Assembly: GCF_902859725.1 (NCBI RefSeq)
Contig: NZ_CADIJP010000017.1
Location: forward strand, 62,001 to 126,000
DNA length: 64,000 nt
DNA from: Achromobacter mucicolens
Lineage (GTDB): Bacteria; Pseudomonadota; Gammaproteobacteria; Burkholderiales; Burkholderiaceae_B
Reading direction: 5' to 3'
The notes beneath the pieces were generated by a model. That model was not told the origin of the DNA. It was given only the letters and a program-made list of their open reading frames with translations, and made no database searches. This document shows, in pieces, positions 10,037-19,233 of this stretch (positions are counted from its first letter, which is position 1; each line of letters starts with the position of its first letter). Made by a program: the position numbers and the translations under genes.

Positions 10037-12307
10037 ATGACGCAACTGCCGCCTACCGCCGACCTTTCCCTCCAGACCCAGCGTACGCAAGCCGTCGCCG
10101 CGTTCATCCGCGATGTGCGAGCCATCCTGCCCGATCCGCGACGCGCCACGCCGGCGCAGCTGGAGTCGGCGGCGGGCCTGCTGCGCGCCCTGGCCACGCG
10201 CACCGAGCTGTTCGATGCGGAAACCTTCGCATTGCATCCGGAGCGGCCGGCCACGATCTATCGCCTGGCCGAGGACGTGGACGGCGCCTATGCGCTATAC
10301 CTCTCGCTCGGCGAAGCCGGCAAGGCGCAGCCGCCGCACGACCATACGACGTGGGCAATCATCGCCGGCGTGCGCGGTGAGGAGCGCAACGAGGTGTATG
10401 CGCGCAGCCGAAGCTCGGACCCCTTGCGCGACACGCTCACGCACGTGCGCCGCGTTGACGTCGCGCAGGGCTCGTCCATCGTGCTGCAGCCCGACGACGT
10501 TCACACCATCGAACTCATCGGCGCGTCGTCCGGCGCGCATCTGCACTTCTACGGTCTGGCCCTGGACCGGCTGGCCGGACGTGTGGTGTTCGAAAGCACG
10601 GCCGGGGGCACGTACCGGACCTTCGGTCCGCCCGCGGCGATTCTCCATGCGCGTGTGGCGCCGGCAGAACTGGAGCGTGCCCTGCGCGGCCCCTCCGAAA
10701 TCGCGCTGCTCGACGTGCGCGAGGCGGGCCGATACGCCGAACGCCATCTCCTCGAGGCGGCCAACGCGCCGCTCTGGCGCATTGAGCAACGCATCGACCG
10801 TCTCGTGCCGCGCCGCTCGACCCGCATCGTGCTGGTCGATGAGGATGAGTCGCTCGCTCACGAAGCCGCCGGCAAGCTGGTGCGGCTGGGCTACGCCGAT
10901 GTGGCCGTGCTGGCTGGCGGCACGCGCGCCTGGGAGGCGTCGGGTCGCGAGGTCTTCTGGGGCACCAATGTGCCCAGCAAGGCATTTGGCGAAGTGATCG
11001 AGCATGAAAAGCACACGCCATGGATCGACGTTGATGAGCTGTCCGCCCGCGTGGCGGCCGGCGAGGACATCGTCGTGGTCGACAGCCGCACCACGGAGGA
11101 ATTCCACAACTTCACGCTGCCGTTCTCGCATAGCCTGCCCGGTGCGGAGCTGGTCTACCGCATCGGCGAACTCGCGCCCAATCCCGACACGTTCGTGGTG
11201 GTGAATTGCGCGGGACGCACCCGCTCGATCGTGGGCGCGCAGACGTTGATTGACGCGGGCATCCCGAACAAGGTGGCGTCGCTGCGCAATGGCACGATGG
11301 AATGGCTGCTGTCGGGGCGCGAGCTGGCCTATGGCCGCCATGCGGCATTACCCGAGCCTGGGCCACAGACCCTGGCCCATGCGCGCGAGCGCGCGCGGGC
11401 CGTGGCCGCAGCGGCGGGCGTGGAGCACATCGACGCCGCGCGGCTCGCCAGGTTCGAGGCCGATGCCGCCGCTGGCGAGCGCAGCCTCTATCGCTTCGAC
11501 GTGCGCACGCGCGAGGAGTACGAAGCCGGCCATCTTCCCGGCTGGCGCTGGGCTCCGGGCGGGCAACTGGTGCAGGCCACCGACGAATATGTCGGCACCC
11601 GGCGCGCGCGCGTGGTGCTGGCCGATCACGACGGGGTGCGCGCACTGACCACCGCGGCCTGGCTTCGCCAGTTGGGCGTCCTCGAGGTGTACCTGTATGC
11701 CACGCCGCTGGCGCCGCACGCCGGCGAGCCTGGCGAACCGGTGCTCCCGGTCATTCTGGAGAGCGGGCCGGAGCGCGTGCGCGTGATGCGCCATCGCGAT
11801 CCCGCGCCGGTGGTCCGCGCCGCCGTGCTCGAAGGCTGGCTGGCCGAGCGCGGCCCCACGCGAGTGTACGACGTGGATCGCCGCCAGGCTTATGTGCGCC
11901 GCCACATCCCGGGCGCGCGCTTCGCCGCGCCGGACCGGCTGCCGGCGCTCGTTGCCGAGGATGGCGCGAACGCGGCGCGCGTGGTCATCGTGTCGGAGGA
12001 CGGCGTGCTCGCGCAGACCGTGGCCGCCGAACTGCAATGGCGGCTTCGCCGTGAGACACAGGCGCCTGAGGTTTACGCACTGCAGGGCGGCACTGGGGCC
12101 TGGCAGGCGGCCGGGCTGCCACTGGAGCGCGGGGACGAAGGTGTGCTGACGGGCGACGACGACCAGGACATCAGCCCGTACCTCCTGGACGATCTGGCGG
12201 CGCGCGACGCCGGGTTTCGTGCCTATCTCGACTGGGAACTGCAACTCGTGGCGCAGCTCGAACGCGCCGCCGCGCAGGATTTCCGCCTCATCGGGGTCGA
12301 CCGATGA
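10037..12307 (+). CDS. Thiol-dioxygenase-like cupin fused to four rhodanese-like modules
   Basis: 757-aa cytoplasmic multidomain protein. Residues 1-200 repeat the cysteine-dioxygenase-like cupin seen at 831 (PPHDHTTWA: His101, His103; third His about 156). Then come four rhodanese-like modules at about 215-315, 335-435, 470-570 and 600-705. Only the second keeps a catalytic cysteine loop (NCAGRTRS, Cys391); the others have Asp or Glu in the loop (VDEDES, ADHDGV, VSEDGV) and should be inactive. ATG at 10037 is chosen over an in-frame TTG at 10004. It probably couples thiol oxidation to sulfane-sulfur transfer; the combination is unusual and the reaction is inferred. Confidence 0.8.
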   Translation: MTQLPPTADLSLQTQRTQAVAAFIRDVRAILPDPRRATPAQLESAAGLLRALATRTELFDAETFALHPERPATIYRLAEDVDGAYALYLSLGEAGKAQPPHDHTTWAIIAGVRGEERNEVYARSRSSDPLRDTLTHVRRVDVAQGSSIVLQPDDVHTIELIGASSGAHLHFYGLALDRLAGRVVFESTAGGTYRTFGPPAAILHARVAPAELERALRGPSEIALLDVREAGRYAERHLLEAANAPLWRIEQRIDRLVPRRSTRIVLVDEDESLAHEAAGKLVRLGYADVAVLAGGTRAWEASGREVFWGTNVPSKAFGEVIEHEKHTPWIDVDELSARVAAGEDIVVVDSRTTEEFHNFTLPFSHSLPGAELVYRIGELAPNPDTFVVVNCAGRTRSIVGAQTLIDAGIPNKVASLRNGTMEWLLSGRELAYGRHAALPEPGPQTLAHARERARAVAAAAGVEHIDAARLARFEADAAAGERSLYRFDVRTREEYEAGHLPGWRWAPGGQLVQATDEYVGTRRARVVLADHDGVRALTTAAWLRQLGVLEVYLYATPLAPHAGEPGEPVLPVILESGPERVRVMRHRDPAPVVRAAVLEGWLAERGPTRVYDVDRRQAYVRRHIPGARFAAPDRLPALVAEDGANAARVVIVSEDGVLAQTVAAELQWRLRRETQAPEVYALQGGTGAWQAAGLPLERGDEGVLTGDDDQDISPYLLDDLAARDAGFRAYLDWELQLVAQLERAAAQDFRLIGVDR

Positions 12308-12598
12308 GTGGCGCGGGCGGCCAGGGCGGCGTGCGCGCCGCGTGGGCTGGACTGCGGCGCCGGCTGCGGCGCATCTGCCGGCGGGAGTGGGTGAAATGGG
12401 CACGGCAGCCGGTGTCGTGCTGGGTAGCCGCGCCGTTTGCTGTCGGACCCGCCCCAGCCTTCCCGCGCGGTGACCGGCCGCGCTCGGCCACGGATATGTG
12501 CAACGCGCTGATTGTCAGGGACGCCGCGCCAGCGCGCTGTCCTGCCCGCGGCGCCGCCTGAGCGGCGTCGTATTACCTATCTCATACTGGAGTCATGC

Positions 12599-12814
12599 AT
12601 GGCCATTCAATCCATCAACGCCCGCAATCAGTTCCGCGGCAAGATCCGCGAAATCGTATTGGGATCCGTGGTGTCGGAAGTCGACATCGACACACCCGCG
12701 GGCATCGTGACCTCGGTCATTACGACGCGCTCGGTCAAGGAACTGGATCTGCAGGTCGGCACCGAAGTGCTCGCCTTTGTAAAGGCCACGGAGGTGTCCG
12801 TGGCCAAGCTCTGA
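12599..12814 (+). CDS. Mop/TOBE molybdate-binding small protein
   Basis: 71-aa molbindin-like protein. The N-terminus MAIQSINARNQFRGKIREI and the repeated pattern ending TEVLAFVKATEVSVAKL are typical of single-TOBE Mop proteins, which assemble into hexamers that store molybdate or another oxyanion. A GGAG box sits 6 bp before the ATG. No molybdate transporter genes lie next to it here. A strong hairpin follows 24 bp after the stop. Confidence 0.85.
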   Translation: MAIQSINARNQFRGKIREIVLGSVVSEVDIDTPAGIVTSVITTRSVKELDLQVGTEVLAFVKATEVSVAKL

Positions 12815-12838
12815 AACGCCCACCGGGCTTGAGGGGAC

Positions 12839-12878
12839 GAACGGGCTGGTGGTTGCATGCGCAACGGCCAGCCCGTTC
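12839..12878 (+). terminator. Two-level hairpin after the Mop gene
   Basis: Perfect 11-bp arms GAACGGGCTGG (12839-12849) and CCAGCCCGTTC (12868-12878), with a second inner stem GTTGC/GCAAC (12852-12856 and 12861-12865) around ATGC. It is followed by CTCCTTAT, a weak pyrimidine tract. Likely terminator. Confidence 0.6.
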
Positions 12879-12896
12879 CTCCTTATATGGTGCGTT

Positions 12897-12956
12897 TACC
12901 AGCCACGGCGCCAGATCGCCAAGCACCTCGATCAGCGTCGAGCGGCCCGCGCCGCA
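12897..12956 (-). pseudogene. Possible relic of an ABC ATPase Walker A region
   Basis: On the minus strand about 20 codons read GAGRSTLIEVLGDLAPWLV, resembling a Walker A motif (GxGKST) and the following helix of an ABC ATPase, with Lys changed to Arg. The similarity stops on both sides. Too short to be sure; could be chance. Confidence 0.3.
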
Positions 12957-13460
12957 AATAATCCTGTCTGACTGTTGGAAAGGAGCAGGGCGGCAGAGCT
13001 CATGCACTCTAAGTTTCCAGCGTACTTTCAAGTTAAACGGACCGCTGGGAAAAAAATCTCATCTTGAATGAACCAAGCGCTTCAATCTCGCTGAAGCAAG
13101 AAGTTCTAACTCATTGATTTTTAGTGGGTCGCGTTTCCAGTGTCACTGAACTTCGACATTCAGGCTGCGAAGGCAGCTACATGTACAACGAATCGTGCAC
13201 GCCATATCTGGATCTGCAAATGCGGTATTCGGCCGTCAACTTTGGCTATCGAAACGCCCGCCCGGAAGACACCATGCGGCGCCAATTCGATACGTTGCCG
13301 CAAATTGCCAGCCAGTACCTGCACCCGACCAAAATTTGCTGTTTTCTCGAGGCGATCATACGAAAATTGTATGGCATCGCGCAGCCCGACTTTAGTTTCC
13401 GCCGTTGCGCCCCAAGTTCTTTAACGTGAATGAACATCGACATCTCGCTGGTAAGGTAGG

Positions 13461-13478
13461 CGTGCCTGCTTTGGCACG
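13461..13478 (+). other. Hairpin directly before a ribosome-binding site
   Basis: CGTGCC, loop TGCTTT, GGCACG, followed immediately by GAAGGA, the Shine-Dalgarno of the methyltransferase gene. The stem ends next to the ribosome site, so it could stabilise the leader or tune translation. Confidence 0.35.
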
Positions 13479-13489
13479 GAAGGATAAAC

Positions 13490-14251
13490 ATGCAGAACAC
13501 GTACGGAAAACTCGCTTCCTGGATCTATCATCTGGATAAACCCATCGGTCATTCCTTCGGGGATCTGGAATTCTATCGGCAGCGTCTGACTGGGTGTGAT
13601 GGCCCCATCTTGGAACCCGCAGTTGGCAATGGCCGGATCCTGATACCGCTGCTTGAAATGGGGTTCGCTATAGAAGGTTTCGACGCGTCGCAAGACATGC
13701 TCCAGCACTGCAGGCAGGAGTGCCGGAAACGAGACCTTGCCGCCACGCTGACATGTCAGACGTTCGAGCAGTTCAGCTACGACCGGCGCTTCGCGGCGAT
13801 CATCATGCCGGCCGGATCATTCCAATTGATTACCGAGACCGCCTCGGCGGTGGCTGTACTTAAGCGGTTTTGGGAACATCTGCAGCCCGGTGGAAGGCTG
13901 ATCTTGGACATCGATCCCATCGAAAGCGTCATCTCAGAAGCGATGCCCGCGCGCAGGTGGCCAGTCGAAGGCGGCGATCTTCTCACGATGACCAGTCATC
14001 GAGCCGAGATTGATTACGTCAAGCAGACAACGCTTTCCCATCTGCACTACGAACACTGGCGAGATGGGGCATTGCTGGTGTCTGAGCTTGATCTATTCCA
14101 TCTGCGTTGGTGGGGGGTTGACGAATTGACCTTTGCATTGCGGGAAGCGGGTTTTGCAGACGTGGTGGTGTCAGGCGACTACCAGCACGGACGCCAACCC
14201 CGCCAGGGCGATCAGATCATCAGCTTCGAAGCAAATCGTCCGACCATTTGA
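13490..14251 (+). CDS. Class I SAM-dependent methyltransferase
   Basis: 253-aa soluble methyltransferase of the Rossmann type. Motif I is LEPAVGNGRILIPLLEMG (residues about 42-59), with FDASQDML as the acidic loop that binds the SAM ribose, and a post-motif LQPGGRLILDIDP near 130-140. AAGGA lies 6 bp before the ATG. It stands alone between a gene-poor stretch and an oppositely themed receptor gene; the target is unknown. Base use is somewhat more AT-rich than the window average. Confidence 0.8.
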   Translation: MQNTYGKLASWIYHLDKPIGHSFGDLEFYRQRLTGCDGPILEPAVGNGRILIPLLEMGFAIEGFDASQDMLQHCRQECRKRDLAATLTCQTFEQFSYDRRFAAIIMPAGSFQLITETASAVAVLKRFWEHLQPGGRLILDIDPIESVISEAMPARRWPVEGGDLLTMTSHRAEIDYVKQTTLSHLHYEHWRDGALLVSELDLFHLRWWGVDELTFALREAGFADVVVSGDYQHGRQPRQGDQIISFEANRPTI

Positions 14252-14493
14252 ACATGTGACCCAACACTGAGGATGAGGCAGAGGATCCCGGCGTCGCGCC
14301 AACGGACGGCGGCGGCTCGGATATCGGGTCGGCAAGGTAGGGTTATCCGGGATTCTTTATGCTTAAACTTTTGTGAAGAATGAGCGGCAAATGCAGGGCC
14401 GCCGCGATGGTGCATCGAGGCGGCTGACCGCGGTGCGGCATGTGACGCGCCGTGCGCGGTTTTGCGGGGTGGCCCCCCAACAAGGAGAATTGC

Positions 14494-15477
14494 ATGCTGC
14501 TGCGTAGACGTTGTCTGGCCGTGATGATGCTGGCGTTGGCGGGTTGGGCGACGGGCAGCCATGCACAAACACCGTCTGCGGCGTGGCCCACCAAGCCCGT
14601 GCGTCTGGTCGTGGGGCTGGCGCCCGGCGGGCTGGTCGACGTGCTGGCCCGCACCGTGCAGCCGCACTTGGCCGAGGCCTTGAAGCAGACCGTCATCGTG
14701 GAAAATCGTGGCGGTGCGGGCGGCAACCTGGCGGGAGCCGAAGTGGTCCGCAACGGCCGCGACAACCATACCTTCCTGCTCAATCCGTCGACGACGGAAT
14801 CGGTCAACCCGCTGATGTTCGCCAACATGCCGTTCGACCCGCAGCGGGACTTGCGGCCGGTTGCCCTGCTGGCCAACAGCCAGTTGTTCCTGTTTGTCCG
14901 GGCTTCGCTTGGCGTCAATACGCTCGAAGAGTTCGTGGAATACGCGCGCAAGCGGTCCGATCCGCTGAATTACGGTTCGGCCGGCAATGGCACGACACCG
15001 CATCTGGCCGGCGAGCTGCTCAAGCAGGCGACTGGCATGCAGGCCACCCATGCACCGTATCGCGGCGTGGCGCCGGCGATACAGGACCTGGCCGCGGGCC
15101 AGATCGACTTCGCGTTTGGACCCGCCACGGTATTTCCCATGGTGCAGGCGGGCAAATTGAAGGTGCTGGCGGTGGCAAGCCGGCAACGCGCGGCCGTGGC
15201 GCCCGACATCCGGACCTTTACCGAGGCCGGCATTGACGGTGTGTTCGCGGACAGCCTGTTCGGCGTGTATGCGGCCGCGGGCACTCGCGATGATGTGGTC
15301 GATCGCATGAATGCCGAAATCAACAAAGTGCTGGCGCGGCCGGAGATCAAGGCGCGCTTCCTGGATGCGGGCGCGGAGGCGATTCCGCTGAGCGTGGCCG
15401 ATTACGCCACGCGCGTGCAGGACGAAAAGAAGCTGTTCGCGCCGTTGGTGAAATCGTTGGGGCTGAAGGAGCAGTAG
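14494..15477 (+). CDS. Bug/TctC-family periplasmic receptor (orphan)
   Basis: 327-aa secreted solute receptor of the tripartite tricarboxylate transporter family, which binds carboxylated ligands. A signal peptide (about 1-26, ending SHAQ) is followed by the family motif WPTKPVRLVVGLAPGG and later NRGGAGGNLAG, GNGTTPHLAGELLKQATG and PYRGVAPAIQDLAAGQID. The ATG at 14494 has AAGGAG 6 bp upstream; an in-frame upstream start would spoil the signal peptide. No TctA/TctB membrane genes are in this window. It converges with the amidase gene. Confidence 0.9.
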   Translation: MLLRRRCLAVMMLALAGWATGSHAQTPSAAWPTKPVRLVVGLAPGGLVDVLARTVQPHLAEALKQTVIVENRGGAGGNLAGAEVVRNGRDNHTFLLNPSTTESVNPLMFANMPFDPQRDLRPVALLANSQLFLFVRASLGVNTLEEFVEYARKRSDPLNYGSAGNGTTPHLAGELLKQATGMQATHAPYRGVAPAIQDLAAGQIDFAFGPATVFPMVQAGKLKVLAVASRQRAAVAPDIRTFTEAGIDGVFADSLFGVYAAAGTRDDVVDRMNAEINKVLARPEIKARFLDAGAEAIPLSVADYATRVQDEKKLFAPLVKSLGLKEQ

Positions 15478-15504
15478 ATAAAACAGCGACAGCAGCCCCG
15501 CCTG

Positions 15505-16836
15505 CTACGTTTCCCCGGCCCGGTTTCCGAGAATGGATTCCACGCGGCGCGCATGCTGCAGCAGTTTGGGATCCTCCTTCTGGAATCCCACGAGCTGCAC
15601 GGCAAGGGGCAATCCTTCCGGGCTGCGTCCGACCGGCAGTGAAATCGAGGGGTTGTGCAGCAATGACCACGCGCGGATGAACACCGAGCTGCCCGTGCTT
15701 TCGGCGGGCGTGGCCACGCCCAACGTGGCAGGCATGATAATGGCGTCCACGTCGCGGGCAATGTCATAGAACGCCCGCCGGCATTTGTCCGCTGCGTCCA
15801 GTGCGGATGCATAGTCGGCGTCGGTGTAAGTGTCGCCCAGGGCCAGGTAGGCAAGCAGCTCAGGGTCGCATAATGCGGCGTGATCGCGGCGGATATGCGC
15901 GTATTCGCGCGCCAGGTCATAGGCCATGATGACATCCTGAATGTCGCCGATGTCTTCATAGGCCGCAGGCATGGACAAGACCTGCAACGAAACGCCTGCG
16001 GCCGTCAGGCGGCTCAGGCAGTCCTCGAAGACGGCTTGCGCTGCGGGTTCGGCTTCGGGCCAGGCGCGGGGGCGCCACACGCCAAGGCGCAGCGCGTTTC
16101 CGCTTTCCAGCGACGGTGCAAAACGCGGATCGCCCACGAACGCATGCATGAAGAGCTGCGCATCTTCCACGGACCTGCAAAGCGGACCAATCACATCGAG
16201 CGGCCGCGAATAACTTCTGATGCCGACATACGGGATGGCGTCAAGGGTGGGCTTGAATCCGACGGCGCCGCAGAAGGATGCGGGTCGCAAGATGGAGCCG
16301 GCGGTCTGGGTGCCGATGGACAACGGGGCCATGAAGTCTGCCACGGCCGCGCCCGAACCCGCAGAGGAGGCAGCCGGGCTACGGGTCAGGTCATGGGGGT
16401 TGCGGCACGGACCGGGCAGCATGATCGCGTGGCGTGACACGGTGTTCTTGCCCAGCAGCACGAACCCTTGTTCGCGCGCGCGCGTCACCACCGGCGCGTC
16501 CTGCTTAGGTTGACGCCCAGTGAAGATCTCGGGTTCGCCCAGTTCGGTGGGCATGTCCGCGGTGTCGATGGTGTCTTTAATGCCGATCGGCGCACCCTCG
16601 TAGCGAGAGCGGCGGCCGCGCCGGTCGATGGCGCGCGCTTGCGCCAACGCGGCTTCGCCCGCCACGTGCACCCACGCCTTGACTTCCTGGTTGCGCTGCG
16701 CAATTCGTTCCAGGCAAGCCTGCGCCCAGGCTTCGGCGCTGAGCGTGCCCTTGTCCAGGGCGCGCAGCCCCTCTGCCAGGGTGAGATGGGCGCGCTCCGA
16801 GGGGGCAGGGCGTCCGGGCGCCTTGGTTGCGGTCAT
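15505..16836 (-). CDS. Amidase-signature hydrolase
   Basis: 443-aa amidase-signature enzyme (GatA/AtzF-like superfamily) that hydrolyses a C-N amide bond through a Ser-cis-Ser-Lys triad. The lysine is in GAPIGIKDTIDTA, and the Ser-rich block SPAASSAGSGAAVADF followed by IGTQTAGSILRPASFCG provides the two serines. Its start overlaps the livF stop (ATGA), so it is the last gene of the ten-gene operon and probably acts on the imported compound or an intermediate. Substrate unknown. Confidence 0.85.
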   Translation of the reverse strand: MTATKAPGRPAPSERAHLTLAEGLRALDKGTLSAEAWAQACLERIAQRNQEVKAWVHVAGEAALAQARAIDRRGRRSRYEGAPIGIKDTIDTADMPTELGEPEIFTGRQPKQDAPVVTRAREQGFVLLGKNTVSRHAIMLPGPCRNPHDLTRSPAASSAGSGAAVADFMAPLSIGTQTAGSILRPASFCGAVGFKPTLDAIPYVGIRSYSRPLDVIGPLCRSVEDAQLFMHAFVGDPRFAPSLESGNALRLGVWRPRAWPEAEPAAQAVFEDCLSRLTAAGVSLQVLSMPAAYEDIGDIQDVIMAYDLAREYAHIRRDHAALCDPELLAYLALGDTYTDADYASALDAADKCRRAFYDIARDVDAIIMPATLGVATPAESTGSSVFIRAWSLLHNPSISLPVGRSPEGLPLAVQLVGFQKEDPKLLQHARRVESILGNRAGET

Positions 16837-17579
16837 ACGGGTTCTCCTTGGGAGTCGTGACGGTGCCCGATGTAGAGTTCCGCCATTTCTTCATTTGCGA
16901 GCAGGTTGGGGCCGGTATCGGTCAGGACAATGCGGCCGGAATCCAGGATGTAGCCGCGGTCACTGAAAGCCAGCGCCTGGCGGGCCCGCTGTTCGACCAT
17001 CAGCACGGCGATATCCAACTGGGGCAGGCGTTGCACTTCCTCGAACACCTGGGAAGTCAATGCGGGCGACAATGCCGCGGACGGCTCGTCGAGCAGCACC
17101 ATGCGAGGGGAAGGCATCAACGCGCGAGCAAACGCCAATTGCTGGCGTTCGCCGCCGGAAAGATTTGCGGCGTGGGTGCGGCGCCGCTGCGCCAACGCTG
17201 GGAAGAGTTCAAACATTTCCTCAGTGCGTCGACGGGCATCGCTTACGTGTTCGACGACCTGGAGGTTCTCCAGCACGGTCAGCTCGCCGAACACGTTCTG
17301 CACTTGCGGAACATAAGAGATGCCCAGGCGCACGCGATCTTCCACGGCGGACCGGCGCAGGTCGTTCCCGTCGAAGGTGATCGATCCCGACAGCCGCGGC
17401 AGCAGGCCCATTACGGCTTTGATGACCGTGGACTTTCCAGCCCCGTTCGTGCCAGCGATCGTGACGATCTCGCGCGGCTTCACGTGGAGGTCGATGCCAC
17501 TGACGATATCGACGTCTCCATAGCCTGCGGCCATGTTTTCTATGGTCAGGATCGGTGCGGCGTCATTGGTTACGTTCAT
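16833..17579 (-). CDS. livF: Branched-chain-type ABC ATPase LivF
   Basis: 248-aa ATP-binding subunit of a HAAT-class importer. Walker A AGTNGAGKST, signature LSGGERQQLAFARAL, Walker B VLLDEPSAALSP, and the LivF-typical VEQRARQALAFSDRGYIL. Overlaps livG by 4 bp and the amidase by 4 bp. Works with LivG, LivM, LivH and the binding protein at 20125. HAAT systems also carry amides, urea and aromatic-derived amino acids, so the Liv label does not fix the substrate. Confidence 0.92.
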   Translation of the reverse strand: MNVTNDAAPILTIENMAAGYGDVDIVSGIDLHVKPREIVTIAGTNGAGKSTVIKAVMGLLPRLSGSITFDGNDLRRSAVEDRVRLGISYVPQVQNVFGELTVLENLQVVEHVSDARRRTEEMFELFPALAQRRRTHAANLSGGERQQLAFARALMPSPRMVLLDEPSAALSPALTSQVFEEVQRLPQLDIAVLMVEQRARQALAFSDRGYILDSGRIVLTDTGPNLLANEEMAELYIGHRHDSQGEPV

Positions 17580-18337
17580 ATCACACCCCCCATGTAAGCC
17601 TCGCGAACCGCATCCTGGGAGAGCACGTCCCGAGGCTTGCCCTCTGCAATGACCTTGCCGCGGTCCATCACATACATGCGCGGCACGATGCGCGAAAGTT
17701 CTTCGAGGTTGTGCTCGATAATCAGCACGCTCATGCCGCGTTGGTTCAACGCCACGATGCGTTCTGACAACTCGCCGATCAACACCGGATTGACGCCAGC
17801 GAAAGGCTCGTCAAGCATGATGCAGCGGGGCTCCAGCATGAGCAGCCGTCCCAGCTCCAGCAGCTTCTTTTGTCCGCCGGAAAGTTTTCCCGCCTGGGTA
17901 TCCGCGACCCGCGATAGATTGAGAAATTGCAGCAAGTCGCGGGCACGATCGGCCACCTGTTCCTCTTCTCTTTGCACTTTCCCCGGATTGAAGAAGATGG
18001 ACAGCAACTTCTCGCCCTGCGCGTCTGGTGCAGCCGCCATCATGTTGGCCATGACGGTGAGCTGCGAGAATTCCCGCGGCACCTGGAATGTGCGCGCCAG
18101 GCCTTGGCGCACGCGGGTGTGCACGGCCATGTGAGATATGTCGCGGCCGTCGAACTGAACGACGCCTGCCCGGCTGGGCACATACCCCGTGATCACCGAG
18201 AAGAGCGTGCTCTTTCCCGCGCCATTCGTGCCGATCAGGCCCAGAAGTTCGCCCTGGTTCAGGTCCAGGCTGACATTGTCCAAGGCGAGCATTCCGCCGA
18301 ACCCGGCGCTAACGTTTCTTACAGTCAAAAGGCTCAT
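17576..18337 (-). CDS. livG: Branched-chain-type ABC ATPase LivG
   Basis: 253-aa ATPase partner of LivF. Walker A GTNGAGKSTLFSVITG, signature LSGGQKKLLELGRLL, Walker B IMLDEPFAGVNP and the LivG-type IIEHNLEELSRIVPR. The ATG at 18337 overlaps the livM stop (ATGA); longer in-frame starts fall inside livM and are rejected. Confidence 0.92.
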   Translation of the reverse strand: MSLLTVRNVSAGFGGMLALDNVSLDLNQGELLGLIGTNGAGKSTLFSVITGYVPSRAGVVQFDGRDISHMAVHTRVRQGLARTFQVPREFSQLTVMANMMAAAPDAQGEKLLSIFFNPGKVQREEEQVADRARDLLQFLNLSRVADTQAGKLSGGQKKLLELGRLLMLEPRCIMLDEPFAGVNPVLIGELSERIVALNQRGMSVLIIEHNLEELSRIVPRMYVMDRGKVIAEGKPRDVLSQDAVREAYMGGVI

Positions 18338-19227
18338 GTCGACTTCCCCGCCTTTGTTCCCAAGATCCCTTGCGGCCGATACAGCACGATAAGAATCAAC
18401 GCCATGCCGATGACCCAAATTCGCACACTGGCCATCTGCACTTCGGAGATTCCGCCCACGAAGTCTCGGACGAAGCGAGACCCTTCGAGAAAGCCGACCA
18501 TGATGACGGTGCCCAAGGCGACCCCCAGCAGGCGGTTGGCGCCTCCGACAAAAATGGCGATCCAGATATAGAACGTAATGAGCGGAACGAACTGCTCGGG
18601 GCTCAGGAACGTGAGGTAGTGCGCTTGAAATGCGCCCGCCAGGCCGGCCAGGCCCGCGCCCAGCATGAGCGAACGGGTCTTGAAGCGAGCCGGGTCTTTG
18701 CCCAGCGCCCTTACCGCGACTTCGTTGTCGCGAACCGCTTCAATGACCCGCCCGAACGGGCTTTTGACGACGCGCGTGACCAACCAGAACACCGCCCCGT
18801 TGACGACGAGCAAGGTCAACATGATGGCCAGATCAATCTGGGCGGCGGGGATCCAACCCTCATACATACGGGGTATGCCCGGCAGACCGTGCATGCCTCG
18901 AGTCAGCCATTCCTCGCTCTGGAGCATCATCCGGACGGACTCCGAGAAGCCAAGCGTCACGATGGCCAGATAATCGCTTCCCAGCCGTAAGGCGACGATC
19001 CCCAGCGGCCAAGCCGCCAGTGCGGTGAGCAGCGTTGCGCCCACCATCGCCAAGGGGATGGGTACGCCCTGAAGCGCGAGCAGCGCAGAGGTGTAGGAAC
19101 CGATGGCAAAGAAGCCGACATGCCCGAAGTTGACCAGGCCGGTAAAGCCATAGTGCAGCGACAGACCCAGAGCCATCAGCATGTAGATAAGAATGCCGAT
19201 GGAGATTGCAATCAAATAGGATTCCAT
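18334..19227 (-). CDS. livM: Branched-chain-type ABC permease LivM
   Basis: 297-aa inner-membrane permease with about nine hydrophobic segments. Family signatures include LSLHYGFTGLVNFGHVGFFAIG and, near residue 165-185, the EAA-like loop GRVIEAVRDNEVAVRALGKD that contacts the ATPase. Follows livH after 6 bp and overlaps livG. Forms the translocation channel with LivH. Confidence 0.92.
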   Translation of the reverse strand: MESYLIAISIGILIYMLMALGLSLHYGFTGLVNFGHVGFFAIGSYTSALLALQGVPIPLAMVGATLLTALAAWPLGIVALRLGSDYLAIVTLGFSESVRMMLQSEEWLTRGMHGLPGIPRMYEGWIPAAQIDLAIMLTLLVVNGAVFWLVTRVVKSPFGRVIEAVRDNEVAVRALGKDPARFKTRSLMLGAGLAGLAGAFQAHYLTFLSPEQFVPLITFYIWIAIFVGGANRLLGVALGTVIMVGFLEGSRFVRDFVGGISEVQMASVRIWVIGMALILIVLYRPQGILGTKAGKST

Positions 19228-19233
19228 CTCTCT

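Larger units (their letters stand above)
12815..13489. other. 675-bp gene-poor, lower-GC stretch
   Basis: Between the Mop gene and the methyltransferase I see no convincing gene; open frames here (for example 13124-13429) have no recognisable domains or proper starts. The stretch holds the terminator hairpin, a short ABC-ATPase-like fragment on the minus strand (12897-12956) and a hairpin before the methyltransferase ribosome-binding site. Base composition is visibly richer in A and T than the flanks, which suggests acquired or decaying DNA. Confidence 0.6.

Noticed and set aside
12304-12561. 84-codon frame overlapping the end of the rhodanese fusion
   Set aside because: ATGA coupling is tempting but no ribosome site, no domain, and Arg/Ala-rich composition fits non-coding GC-rich DNA.
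13124-13429. 101-codon frame in the gene-poor stretch
   Set aside because: No ribosome site or recognisable fold; overlapping frames of similar length exist on both strands.
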